Assembly: GCA_016707685.1 (NCBI GenBank) | Contig: JADJHE010000002.1 | Span: forward strand, 1-61,309 | DNA: 61,309 nt | Reading direction: 5' to 3' | DNA from: Bacteroidota bacterium | GTDB taxonomy: Bacteria; Bacteroidota; Bacteroidia; 2-12-FULL-35-15 | Notes under the pieces: generated by a model | What the model saw: the letters and a program-made list of their open reading frames with translations, nothing else | Told to the model about the DNA's origin: nothing | The model's database searches: none | Shown: positions 48,616 through 58,264 of the stretch, piece by piece | Layout of the letters: the number at the start of each line of letters is the position of its first letter | How positions within the stretch are numbered: the first letter of the stretch is position 1 | Made by a program: the position numbers and the translations under genes

Positions 48616-49673
48616 TTATTGATTCACTATTTTTAAATGAGATGACTTTTTCCCGTCAATAAATAATTGTAAGGCAGATTCTATTTTTTCATATTCCAGC
48701 AAAAAACCATCATGGCCATAGTCGCTGTAAATACCTAATAATTGTGCTTCAGGAATTGTCTTTTGTAAAAATTCCTGTTCGGAAATCGGATATAATACAT
48801 CAGATGTAATGCCTATAACAAGTGTTTTTGCTTTTATTGTTTTCAGGGCAGCCTCTGCACCGTTCCTGTTCCGGCCTACATCGTGACTGTCCATGCTTTG
48901 AGAAAGCCGGTAATAACAAAGGGCATTAAACCGGTTTACCAGTTTCAATCCCTGGTAACGCTGATAATTATCAGCTGCATAATTAACGTCTCCATTAAGT
49001 GGTATAAACGCTTTGTCCCTTCTTTGTGTAATTGCATAACCATTATAATGCCGGTAGGAAAGCAGGGCAATAGAACGGGCTGCTGCTAATCCCTTGTGGC
49101 CTGCATCCTGGTGATGATCCTGCCATGTACTGTCTGCTTCGATAGCCATCCGTTGTGACGCATTGAAGGCAATGCCCCAGGGTGATAAGACAGCGTTGGT
49201 AGCAATAGGAATCAGGTGTTCAAATAATTCCGGTTCTTCTATTGCCCATTCCAGCAATTGCATACCGCCTGTACTGCCACCCAGCCCTGCGAATACTTTT
49301 TTAATACCAAGATATTCTTTCAATTGCTGGTAAGATCTTACCATATCCCTTATTGTAAAAACAGGAAATTTATTGTAGTAAGGCTGGTTCGAGACCGGAT
49401 TCTTGCTCAAAGGCGATATACTGCCATAAGGACTTCCGGGTTTATTCACACAAATGATGAAATACTTCGCCGGGTCAAAAAACTTTCCGTCACCAACCAA
49501 TCCCGGCCACCATTCTACCGGGTTGCTGTTGGCTGTCAATGCATGAAATATCCAAACCACATTATCTTTTGAAGCATTTAGTTTGCCAGTGTAGTATAGG
49601 CCAGGTGAAAGCCTGGAAGGGTTTCACCTGACTCTAATGTGAATGTATTAGTATAGTTGAAAATGGTTGTCAT
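48616..49673 (-). CDS. metX: Homoserine O-acetyltransferase (N-terminal frameshift)
   Basis: Alpha/beta hydrolase-fold enzyme transferring acetyl from acetyl-CoA to homoserine. An ATG at 49671-49673 starts 'TTIFNYTNTFTLESGETLPG'; the frame shifts near 49575 into 'DNVVWIFHALTANSNPVEWW', the family 'HALTG'-like oxyanion region. The nucleophile elbow is 'GLGGSTGGMQLLEW', with Thr where most MetX have Met after Ser. 'GITSDVLYPISEQ' gives the Asp and 'SDYGHDGFLLEY' the His of the triad. 'FNALCYYRLSQSMDSHDVGR' is also typical. The start overlaps the end of metY within 5 bases, so the two are coupled. Repaired length is about 350 residues, as usual. Confidence 0.9.
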
Positions 49674-49674
49674 A

Positions 49675-50996
49675 TCAGCCCACTAATTCATTTGCAAATA
49701 CGGTGGTGAATGCCTGTTCAAAATCTGCCTTGATATCCTCTATATGTTCAATACCAACGCTGATACGAACCTGGTTGGGCAATACACCTGAAGTAAGCTG
49801 TTCTTCAGCATTCAATTGTTCATGTGTGGTAGAAGCGGGATGAATAGCCAGTGTTTTCGCATCACCTACATTGGCCAGGTGACTAACCAGCTTTAATGAA
49901 TCGATAAATTTGCTGGCATTTTCTTTTGTTCCCTTTACGCCGAAATTAAGAACACCCCCAAAGCCATTACTGAGATATTTTTTAGCCTGTTCATGATAGG
50001 GGCTGCTCTTGAGCCCGGGATACTGTACAAATTCAACGGCAGGATGTTGCTCCAGCCATTGTGCCAATGCCAATGCATTATCAACATGACGTTGTACACG
50101 TAGGCTCAATGTTTCCAGCCCTTGAATCAGTAGAAAAGAATTGAACGGACTTTGTGAAGCCCCGAAATCCCTTAATCCCTCCACTCTTGCACGGATAGCA
50201 AAAGCGATATTGGGTAGCCCCAGTGGATTTCCTTCTCCGAATACTTCCCAGAATTTTAATCCATGGTAACCCTCTGAAGGTTCAGTGAACTGAGGAAATT
50301 TGCCATTACCCCAATTGTAATTTCCACCATCAACGATAACTCCACCAATAGTAGTACCATGACCACCGATCCATTTCGTTGCTGATTCCACTACTACATT
50401 GGCACCATGCTCTAATGGTTTAAATAAATAGCCGCCGGCACCGAATGTATTGTCTACTATCAGCGGCAAATCATATTCTTTTGCCAGGTCAGCAAATTTT
50501 AAAATCAGGAATATTTAAACGTGGATTACCGATTGTTTCTAAATAAAATGCTTTTGTGTTTTTATCAATATGCTTTACAAAACTTTCTGCATCATCACCA
50601 TCTGCAAATCTTGCCTCAATGCCCAGGCGTTTGAAAGCCACTTTGAATTGGTTGTAGGTGCCTCCATATAAATAGGAAGTGGTGATGAAATTGTCACCAG
50701 CCTGCAAAATATTATTCAATGCCAGGAACTGCGCGGCCTGTCCTGAACCTGTTGCTAATGCAGCTACACCGCCTTCCAGGGCTGCAATGCGTTGCTCAAA
50801 TACATCCGTTGTCGGGTTCATGATGCGGGTATAGATATTCCCGAATTCTTTCAGACCAAAAAGACTGGCTGCATGCTGCATTATTAAAGCCAAAAGAAGT
50901 TGTCTGGTAAATGGGAACGGCTCTTGACTTTGTTGTTGGATCAATTTGCTGGCCGGCGTGCAGTTGTAAAGTTTCGAAATGAAGATTGTTACTCAT
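49675..50996 (-). CDS. metY: O-acetylhomoserine sulfhydrylase (frameshifted)
   Basis: PLP enzyme that makes homocysteine from O-acetylhomoserine and sulfide. The N-terminus 'HFETLQLHAGQQIDPTT' and 'RAVPIYQTTSFGF' are family hallmarks. 'YTRIMNPTTDVFEQRIAALE' follows after a shift near 50870. 'ATGSGQAAQFLALNNI' and 'FITTSYLYGGTYNQF' build the active site. A second shift near 50500 leads to 'PLIVDNTFGAGGYLFKPLEH' and the PLP lysine in 'ESATKWIGGHGT'. The end 'RISVGIEHIEDIKADFEQAF' is canonical. Repaired length is about 440 residues. It is first in the metY-metX-hom operon and is preceded by a SAM-I riboswitch with terminator, so the operon should shut off when S-adenosylmethionine is plentiful. 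Confidence 0.92.
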
Positions 50997-51071
50997 CTTT
51001 TTTGATTTTAAACATGATGAAAATTGTTAAACATTTTTACATCACTTACAAAAAAGGCTACCGGGAAGAGC

Positions 51072-51108
51072 AACAAAAAAGCTCACCCGATAAATCAGAT
51101 GAGCTTTT
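51072..51108 (-). terminator. Riboswitch-controlled intrinsic terminator upstream of metY
   Basis: On the minus strand AAAAGCTCA (51108-51100) pairs with TGAGCTTTT (51085-51077) around a 14-base loop and is followed by a T run. It lies between the SAM riboswitch and the metY start, as expected for an expression platform. Confidence 0.85.
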
Positions 51109-51145
51109 GAATATGTTGTTGAGAATATTAGAAGCTATTAATCTG

Positions 51146-51257
51146 ACTTATCTGTCCCGACATGTTCCGTCGGGGTGGAATTGGCACCTTTCCCCGTATA
51201 ACCGGGGAGGTTGTCAAGGCTTCATCGGGCCATTACCCTCTGCCTTTCTTGATAAGT
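51146..51257 (-). promoter_or_regulatory. SAM-I (S-box) riboswitch
   Basis: Binds S-adenosylmethionine and represses the met operon. On the minus strand P1 is formed by ACTTATC (51257-51251) and GATAAGT (51152-51146). The S-box core is easily recognised: CAAGAAAGGCAGAGGG, then GGCCCGATGAAGCC, CAACC, a P3 stem CTCCCCGG/CCGGGGA-like region, GGTGCCAATTCC and the P4 hairpin CCCCGACGG...GTCGGG, then GACAGATAAG. All conserved blocks occur in the right order. The terminator lies about 40 bases downstream and metY starts at 50996. Confidence 0.95.
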
Positions 51258-51275
51258 ATCTGTAAAGAACTGGTA

Positions 51276-51307
51276 CAAAGATATAGGATGAAATTCCGGA
51301 TTTCCAA
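51276..51307 (-). promoter_or_regulatory. Promoter of the metY-metX-hom operon
   Basis: On the minus strand the -7 box TATCTTTG (51283-51276) matches TAnnTTTG exactly and a -33 TTG (51307-51305) lies 21 bases upstream. Transcription would start near 51270, about 13 bases before the riboswitch P1. Confidence 0.8.
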
Positions 51308-51375
51308 ATCAGTCAGTAAAAATTTCTGCGAACAGGTGTTTGGATATGGGCTGAAAAGCAGTACAGCAAAGGAGA

Positions 51376-51912
51376 TCAGGATTTATAATTTTTTTCTAAC
51401 CAGTCTTTTTGTGAATGGGCAGATTGTTCAATGATATCTTTTTTCTCAATTTTTCCTGGGCTCTTCTTATGGAATTACTGATCATACTGTGTTCAATTAC
51501 CTCATCTTCTTTCATTCCCAGTTGTTGCATTACCTGGATTATTTTATCGGCCCCGAATTGCTGAAATAACGGTTCCTTCAATGATGAAAATACCTGTACA
51601 TTTTCCAGGTTCATTTTCAGGTATAGTTCTTCTTCCCTGCTTCGCAAGGGGTAGTGTTCAGCGAAAACAGGTGTCCTTCCACCCAGTTGAGGAGATGCCG
51701 CTTCTCTTGCAGTAAGTAATGGGATGGGCTCTGTGGTTTGAGTGCTGAAATAAGTTTCGGCCTGGCGAAGGCTTTCGTCGAACCAGAAGATAAAAGCAAT
51801 GTTTTATCATTTTTCCAAAGTTTCAGCAGTGTATGAAGCTTGGCTGTTTCATTGATTACCACTTTGTCAACTACATTGATTACCGTCCTTTCTTTTTAAA
51901 AAAGTTGAACAT
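51376..51912 (-). CDS. Small protein with SecA-tail-like region (frameshifted)
   Basis: The ATG at 51912-51910 starts 'MFNFFKKK'; after shifts near 51890, 51795 and 51445 the frames join into about 178 residues. The middle part ('FIFWFDESLRQAETYF', 'GGRTPVFAEHYPLRSREEEL') is not assigned. The C-terminal part ('QQFGADKIIQVMQQLGMKED', 'EVIEHSMISNSIRRAQEK') closely resembles the segment of SecA between the second motor half and the helical scaffold, and the repaired end reads 'EQSAHSQKDWLEKNYKS'. It cannot be SecA itself because both motor domains are missing. It may be a lineage-specific small homologue. Role unknown. Confidence 0.55.
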
Positions 51913-51938
51913 ACTGGTTTTACCGGCTAAATTAAGAA

Positions 51939-51968
51939 GAAAGAGGTTGTCATTTGACAACCTCTTTC
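51939..51968. terminator. Perfect 14-bp hairpin, probably a bidirectional terminator
   Basis: GAAAGAGGTTGTCA (51939-51952) is exactly complementary to 51955-51968 with a TT spacer. Arms rich in A and T at the base fit a terminator, most simply of the gene ending at 52051 on the minus strand. Confidence 0.6.
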
Positions 51969-52050
51969 ATTACTGTTATGAACCGTCCAATCAATGCTTT
52001 TAATTCCGGGCTGTTTCCTTCAAAGCTTGGTGCCGGTATATATCCATGCT

Positions 52051-52573
52051 TTAGGCTGTACTGGCTTTTTTCACTCTAGAATTCTTTGCAGTGGTGGCGG
52101 GTTCTTCAATGGTTGCGGCAAAAGCTGCTGAGGGATCAGTAGTATTATAAATTTTGCCGATACATATGCTCAGGGTATTAGTCTCTTTATCAAAGATCAA
52201 CGTGCCTTCAGCTACATCTTTACCTTCTTCTGTTTTTGAGCGGGAATTTTATAGGTAGCAGGTGATTTACGCAACATGGCTTTTATTTTACCCTGTGGTA
52301 ACCCTTCAATCCATACCACGCCTTTATTCTGTTCGTCAGGAGCAATTGTAATAAGTGCAGCATCTGCATTGGTGGCGGATTCGAATTTGCCAATAGCAGG
52401 GAAGATTTCTTCTCTTGTTTGTGCAGGAGGAGCAGTTACTATCTTGTCACGATATAAAGCTGAGATGGAATCAACAGTGGGATTTTTTGGCATCCCAGGT
52501 TTCTGCGCATTTACAGAAACTGTAAGTAAGGACAAAGCGATTCCGCCCATTAACACAATGGTTTTTTTTTCAT
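52051..52573 (-). CDS. Secreted protein of unknown function (frameshifted)
   Basis: About 173 residues after repair. The ATG at 52573-52571 is followed by a run of nine A whose length is wrong by one; beyond it the frame gives a clear signal peptide ('TIVLMGGIALSLLTVSVNAQ'). The mature part ('NPTVDSISALYRDKIVTAPP', 'GVVWIEGLPQGKIKAMLRK') is not recognised. A second shift near 52215 leads into 'EGTLIFDKETNTLSICIGKI' and a Lys/Thr-rich tail, with the stop at 52051. The pattern suggests a small beta-rich periplasmic protein. It is divergent from uvrA. Confidence 0.6.
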
Positions 52574-52722
52574 AAGAAAATTTTTTGATTATTGAATTGG
52601 TACTCGGGGCAATATTCAAAATACTGTGCCAGACTACTTTTTGTGGATAACTTGTAAAACTTTAATCACTAAATTGAATTTTGAAGGGAATGTCAACAAC
52701 AATTAGATTCTTAGGTTGTTCT

Positions 52723-52730
52723 TATCTTCG
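52723..52730 (+). promoter_or_regulatory. Possible -7 box of uvrA
   Basis: TATCTTCG is one base off TAnnTTTG and ends 11 bases before the uvrA start codon at 52742. Confidence 0.35.
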
Positions 52731-52741
52731 TTCACCATCGT

Positions 52742-55595
52742 ATGGCAAAGAATAATCACAGCGGAACAGGCATATCAATCCAGGATAACGAGTCAATTGA
52801 AGTTTTTGGTGCAAGGGTGCATAACCTTAAGAATATTGATATTTCTATTCCCAAGAATAAACTGGTTGTTATTACAGGTATAGTGGCAGCGGAAAGTCTT
52901 CGCTAGCTTTTGATACCATTTATTCGGAAGGGCAGCGGCGGTACATGGAAACTTTTGGTGCTTATGCTCGCCAATTTGTAGGCGATATGGAAAGGCCAGA
53001 TGTAGATAAAATCACCGGTCTTTCCCCGGTTATTTCTATTGAACAAAAGACAACCAATAAGAATCCCCGATCAACCGTGGAACTGTTACGGAGATATATG
53101 ATTTTCTCCGTTTATTATTTGCCAGGATCGGCGAAGCTTATTCTTACAACACCGGGAAAGAAGATGGTGAAATGGAGCGAGGAAGAGATAGTAGAAAATA
53201 TTTTTCAAAAAGTATAAAGGCAAAAAATTGCCCTCTTGGCTCCCTTGGTAAGAGGAAGAAAGGGTCACTACCGGGAATTATTTGAAGATGTGAGAAAGAA
53301 AGGATTTCTGAAAGTGAGAGTGGATGGAGAAGTAAAAGACATCACTCCCAAAATGCAGGTTGACAGGTATGTAATTCATGATATCGAACTGGTGGTGGAC
53401 AGGTTGCAGGTAACGGATGAACTAAAATCAAGATTGAGCCAGAGTGTGCAACAAACATTGAAACTGGGGAAAGACCTGATGTTTTTGCTCGTTGACGATT
53501 CAAAATTTATCCAATATTCCAAGTTGCTGATGTGTGAAGATACAGGCATCAGTTATGAAGAGCCTTCTCCGAATGCATTTTCATTCAACTCGCCTTATGG
53601 TGCCTGTCCGGTATGTAAAGGTTTGGGAAATGTATATACCATTGACTTGAGTGAAGTGCTTTCCGATACATCCAAAAGTGTAAAGGAAGGTGGTATTGCA
53701 CCATTGGGTGAAGAAAGAAATGCCAGTGTTTTTAACCAGGTAACTGGATTTTGCAAAAAGTATAAGATTAAGTTAGATAACCGATTAAAGAGCCTCCTAA
53801 AGAGCAACTGGATCTTTTATTTGGCGATAAAGATATCAATTCCATCCCTTGAAGTTGATGCAAATGATGAAACTATTCCGCATGAACTACACCGGCAGCT
53901 ATGAAGGTATCATTCCTATGCTGAAAAGGTGGTTTGCTTCTTCACCAGTACCGAAGCATTACGGGAATGGGTGCAGCAGTTCATGACGATTAAGCCTGCG
54001 GTACCTGTAATGGTGCAAGGTTAAAAAAGAGAGTCTTTGGTTCAGGGTAAATGGAAGAAATATTGCCGATCTCAGCAATATGAACCTGGATAATCTTGCT
54101 GCCTGGTTTGATGGTATTGAGCTGATGCTTGATAATAAGCAGAAGGCGATTGCAAAGGATGTACTAAAAGAAATAAAAGAAAGATTACAGTTCCTTTTAG
54201 ATGTGGGCTTGACTTACCTCACTTTATCCGGCCTTCCAAAACATTGAGCGGTGGGGAATCGCAGCGGATACGGTTGGCTACACAAATCGGGTCACAATTG
54301 CAGGGTATCACTTATATATTGGATGAACCTTCGATCGGGTTGCACCAACGGGACAATCACCGGTTGATTGATGCATTAAAAAATCTCCGGGATATTGGTA
54401 ACAGCGTTATAGTAGTGGAACATGATAAAGATATTATGCTGGCGGCCGATCATTTAATTGATATTGGTCCCAAAGCAGGTTTTCATGGCGGTAAAATTGT
54501 AGCACAGGGCACACCTGCAGAATTATTGAAACTGGATACGCTTACTTCAGGTTATCTGAATGGACATCATCGGATTACTGTTCCGAAAGAGAGAAGAGCC
54601 GGCAACGGAAAATTCCTGGAATTAAAAGGTGCAAAAGGAAATAATCTTCAGAATGTGGAAGCAAAATTCCCCTTAGGCAAATTTATTTGTGTAACCGGGG
54701 TAAGCGGTAGCGGCAAATCAACTTTCATTAATGAAACATTGTATCCCATTCTTTCCAAACATGCTTATGGATCTAAAATGACTCCGTTGGAATTTAAATC
54801 GGTAACCGGATTAGAGTATATCGATAAAGTAATAGAAATAGATCAGTCCCCCATTGGAAGAACACCGAGGAGCAACCCGGCAACTTATTGTGGCTTCTTT
54901 ACAGAGATAAGGACATTGTTTGCCTCTATTCCGGAATCAAAGATCAGGGGTTATACGGCGGGCCGTTTTTCTTTCAATGTGAAAAGCGGCCGGTGCGAAG
55001 TATGTGAGGGCGGAGGTATGAGGGTGATTGAAATGAATTTTCTGCCGGATGTATATGTGCATTGCGAAAATGTAATGGCAAAAGATACAACCGGGAAACA
55101 CTGGAGATACGGTATAAAGGAAAATCCATTGCAGACGTATTAGAAATGACCGTGGAAGAAGCGGTGGAATTTTTCAGAATGTTCCTTATATCTACCGCAA
55201 GATAAAAGTCCTGGAAGAAGTGGGTTGGGATATATTACGCTGGGGCAATCAGCCGTAACATTAAGCGGCGGAGAAGCGCAGCGGGTAAAACTGTCAACTG
55301 AACTCTCTAAAAGAGATACAGGTAAAACTTTTTATATACTGGATGAACCAACAACAGGATTACACTTTGAAGATATTCAGCACTTACTGGATGTCTTAAA
55401 TAAATTGGTTGACAGGGGTAATACGGTTTGGTAATTGAGCATAATATGGATGTAATAAAAGTGGCTGATCATGTTATTGACCTAGGACCCGAAGGTGGTG
55501 ATGGAGGTGGGAGAATTTTGTTTGAAGGAACGCCGGAGGAATTGACAAAGAATAAAGAAAGCTATACTGCACAGTTTTTGAAAATGGAATTATAA
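52742..55595 (+). CDS. uvrA: Excinuclease ABC subunit A (many frameshifts)
   Basis: Damage-sensing ATPase of nucleotide excision repair. The ATG at 52742 starts 'MAKNNHSGTG', then 'EVFGARVHNLKNIDISIPKN'. The first Walker A is disrupted near 52878 but its remainder 'SGSGKSSLAFDTIYSEGQRR' (second frame) is clear. Zinc-finger Cys ('GACPVCKGLGNVY') lie near 53600. The ABC signature 'LSGGESQRIRLATQIGS' and 'ITYILDEPSIGLHQRDN' are near 54240-54350. The second Walker A 'GVSGSGKSTFINETLY' is near 54700, the second zinc finger 'CEVCEGGGMRVIEM' near 55000, and the second signature 'LSGGEAQRVKLSTEL' near 55265. Breaks occur near 52880, 53100, 53215, 53830-54240, 55110-55220 and 55430. Total length fits UvrA. 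The errors are probably not biological. Confidence 0.93.
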
Positions 55596-55600
55596 AATAA

Positions 55601-55634
55601 AAAAATCCCGCCAATTTGAACGGGATTTTTTTAT
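55601..55634 (+). terminator. Terminator of uvrA
   Basis: AAAAATCCCG (55601-55610) pairs with CGGGATTTTT (55621-55630) across a 10-base loop, followed by more T. It lies 5 bases after the uvrA stop. Confidence 0.88.
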
Positions 55635-55686
55635 TTTATTATATAAGTTGATCTAAAAATCGTATGCGGCTAGACAAACATAGGGA

Positions 55687-56191
55687 CTAAGCAATTTCCA
55701 GTATTAATCCAATTACAAAAGAAGCAACAATCATTGCAACAAGAAACCCAAGAAAATTACCATGCTTATCTGGCGGAGTTTCTTTAATTTAGGCAATCCA
55801 AGTATAAAAGGTATAAACCATAAAGGCCCATCAATGAACCAATATACAGAGAAGGAAGAAATTGACCGCGTACCCAACCCAACCAGTGTTTAAGAATAAG
55901 CGAATTGCCGCCAAACCCATTTTCTTTTCGGGGCCAAAAGCAGCCAGTGCATCAATCATACAGGCGCAGCAAAAGCACTTAATTCCCAAGTGACAATGCC
56001 AGGGAACTCCCAAGTCCTTTTTCGCTTCCAAATCCATAATTGAAACCCATTAACCATCCCATGAAGGATGCAACAGCACCGAATTGCCCTAAGGGAATCA
56101 CATAGCAATACCTGGATATTAGATCATTGACTACATCCCATTCTGTTTTTGGGGTCAAAAGAATTTTTTTTGCCCTGTCAATAAGGTTCAT
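55687..56191 (-). CDS. Yip1 family membrane protein (frameshifted)
   Basis: A polytopic inner-membrane protein of about 168 residues after repair. The N-terminus 'MNLIDRAKKILLTPKTEWD' is the usual start of Bacteroidota Yip1 proteins. Hydrophobic helices follow ('FGAVASFMGWLMGF'; after a shift near 55985 'MGLAAIRLFLNTGWVGYAV' ; then 'LYGLYLLYLGLPKL'; and 'FLGFLVAMIVASFVIGLIL'). A second shift is near 55845 and a third near 55790; the stop is at 55687. The function of bacterial Yip1 proteins is not known. It is convergent with uvrA. Confidence 0.75.
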
Positions 56192-56413
56192 AGTAAGTTG
56201 ATTTTGGTTTGGTACCTACTCGTTTGGCTTTTCGGCATTCGCCCCTGTTTTGTGGGTTCAGGTCACCCTCAGGTTTAATTATAAAACTAATATAGGTACT
56301 TTTTGTAAAAACAAAACAGGCAAGGCAGGTTTTTTTTAAACTGATTAAGCACAATGATATTAAAAGAGGAAAGAAGTAGTTGACTGTGGATTCGGCTGCA
56401 AACCCGCAGGAAA
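56192..56413. other. Intergenic stretch without a recognised gene
   Basis: Upstream of the Yip1 gene. A possible 104-residue minus-strand frame here has no family resemblance and runs through the stem-loop repeat, so I do not accept it. No RNA gene is seen. Confidence 0.35.
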
Positions 56414-56503
56414 AGGCAGGATGACATTGAAAAATCTTTAGAAGGGTGCGTCTGTAAAACGGTTTTTCACCCGGGATACCGGATTTTAACAACGCTCCTG
56501 CCT
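56414..56503. repeat. Stem-loop repeat element, copy 1
   Basis: AGGCAGGA at 56414-56421 pairs with TCCTGCCT at 56496-56503, enclosing 74 bases. The right half (GGATACCGGATTTTA, 56474-56488) is related to copy 2 at 56581-56680. Confidence 0.6.
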
Positions 56504-56550
56504 TTTACGGGTTTCTTAGTTATGACAATTAAAAGAGCTCGGATTGAGAA

Positions 56551-56568
56551 TTCCGATAGCTATCGGAA
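56551..56568. repeat. Perfect 18-bp palindrome
   Basis: TTCCGATAGCTATCGGAA is a perfect palindrome between the two stem-loop repeats. It could be an operator-like site or part of a repeated intergenic palindrome. Confidence 0.6.
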
Positions 56569-56580
56569 GCCCATAAGCAG

Positions 56581-56680
56581 GGCAGAGAGTGTTTAATAAA
56601 ATTTATACGAATGAGAGTACCAATAGAGAACGGATTAGGTTTTATCAACCAGGGTATCAGATTTTATTAAGCTCTCTGCC
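56581..56680. repeat. Stem-loop repeat element, copy 2
   Basis: GGCAGAGAG plus TTAATAAAAT (left, 56581-56602) pairs imperfectly with ATTTTATTAA plus CTCTCTGCC (right, 56661-56680), about 58 bases apart. The right arm GGTATCAGATTTTA resembles copy 1, and both copies are followed by related TTACGG/TTACCGG sequence. Confidence 0.6.
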
Positions 56681-56715
56681 GCTTACCGGACAAAGTTGAA
56701 TTTATTCTATAAAGT

Positions 56716-57140
56716 TTATCTTATTTCGAATTTGCCGGTGGCAGTTTCTTCATCACCACTAAAAACACGGTAGACATAAGTGCCCCTGGAAAGGCCAGCA
56801 ATTCTGTAGTGGTCTTTTTCTTTCATTTTATAATGCTGTACAAGGGTGCCTTCTACATCAAATACAAAAAAATCTATTTCACGGCCATCATTTTCCTTGG
56901 CTACCACATGCATATCTCTTTTGAGAATATCCGGGTAGATTTTTACTGCGTTATTGTTAAGGGATGAGAATGCTTTGAGCTTTATTTTTTTTTTTTAGCG
57001 GGTTTTTCTTCTTCCGGTTTATTTACTGTGAGGCCATATATTCTAAAAGGCTTTCCTTCGCAAACACCGGTTGTGCCAGCAAACAGGCCTGTAAAGACCA
57101 AGAAGGGTGTTAAATGTTGTTTAGGTAAAGTTTGTTTCAT
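56716..57140 (-). CDS. Small secreted protein with T9SS type A-like C-terminal domain (frameshifted)
   Basis: About 141 residues. The ATG at 57140-57138 starts 'MKQTLPKQHLTPFLVFTGLF', a signal peptide. The frame is lost in a run of 12 A (about 56985-56996) and continues with 'LKAFSSLNNNAVKIYPDIL' and 'LSRGTYVYRVFSGDEETATG', ending 'KFEIR'. The pattern 'IYPDI...GTYVYRVF...GKFxI' is that of the beta-sandwich C-terminal sorting domain of T9SS cargo. Apart from that domain little remains, so it may be a minimal cargo protein or a tail shed from a larger gene. It lies directly after the DUF6089-like gene. Confidence 0.65.
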
Positions 57141-57168
57141 GGGGTTCGGGTTTTGGTGGTTATATAGT

Positions 57169-58119
57169 TTAATAAAAACAGGACATTTTAATTGCTTTGT
57201 GGCATCAATTCCACCAATCCGCCAACCAAATCTTATGATGCTGGAGAAATAAGCATCGTTTTCTTTAGGGTCACCTCTTTCTGCAAACTCTTCATAAGGA
57301 CGGGTAGCCGGGAAAGAGTAGATGCCACGATAATATAATCTCCGTGCTTTTACAGCATCGGCTGCTGATAAATATTGATCAAAATAAATCGGGTCGATGT
57401 AATAGTTATGGCTTACATCATCTACATAATCGGTAAATAATTTGCGGTGCAGGATTTCAAAACCGATGTAGGCGTTTTCTTTGATGTAGTATTTGAAACC
57501 AACTCCTCCTAATACATTTTTTTGAGTCAGTTTATAAGGCTTGCTATCCGGATATTCAGCAAAACCCTGTCCCTCTAATCGCAGGGGAGCCACTTTTACC
57601 CAACTTCCATCCACATCTTTTGTTTCAGGATCGAAGTGATAGATACCAACGCCGGCTAAAAAGTAGGGTCGTAATTTACCTTTTAAACCATCATATTTTT
57701 CAAGAAAAAATGTAGGATATATTTCAACGGCAGCGTAGGCTTCACTTATCTTCGATCTGAAGTGAAGGTTTCTTTCCCGGCGATCCATTTCTGCACCACC
57801 TTTGCCGGTGCTTGCGCATCATCTCCTTCCAGCTGACCAAGATTTCCTGCAATACTGAAACCGATAAATTCAGCAGGATAGAATTAAGGTAAAAACCTTT
57901 ATTTAATTTAGTAAGAGGAAAGTCAAGGTCTTTTATAAATGTTTTTCCAATTCCGGCACTGCCACCCAGATCGCCAAGAAAAAACATGGGGCCAATTCCA
58001 AGGCCGAGTTCAACTTTACCGTTTCGGGTGCTGATTGATTGTGCGTTGCTTTGCAAAGAAAAGAAAGCGAACAGGGAAATAAGTACGGATAAACGTACTG
58101 TAGGTACATGTGTTCTCAT
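57169..58119 (-). CDS. DUF6089-like outer-membrane beta-barrel protein (frameshifted)
   Basis: About 316 residues after repair. A signal peptide ends 'SLQSNAQ', followed by 'GKVELGLGIGPMFFLGDLGG', typical of this Bacteroidota barrel family. A shift near 57830-57790 joins to 'AYAAVEIYPTFFLEKYDGL', 'LRPYFLAGVGIYHFDPE' and 'GGVGFKYYIKENAYIGFEIL', with strong beta alternation. In the sequence as given the frame runs through into the next gene, but adding one T to the run near 57175 gives an ending 'CPVFY' and a stop at 57169, which I take as the real end. Function unknown. Confidence 0.75.
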
Positions 58120-58264
58120 TGGTATCGGATTTCTGGTTATTCTACTATTGGATTTCTGGAATAAAAATAGAGAAAGAAAAAAACAGATATAGAATGAAAG
58201 GCGGTGTTTTTTTTATTTTATCACCAATAAAAGTTGTTCTACTTAGGAGTTCTACGAAATAAGG

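Noticed and set aside
51162..51434. Plus-strand frames of 90-121 residues between metY and the SecA-like gene
   Set aside because: They run antisense through the SAM riboswitch and terminator and show no family resemblance.
56178..56492. A 104-residue minus-strand frame upstream of the Yip1 gene
   Set aside because: It overlaps the Yip1 start and a stem-loop repeat and resembles no known protein.
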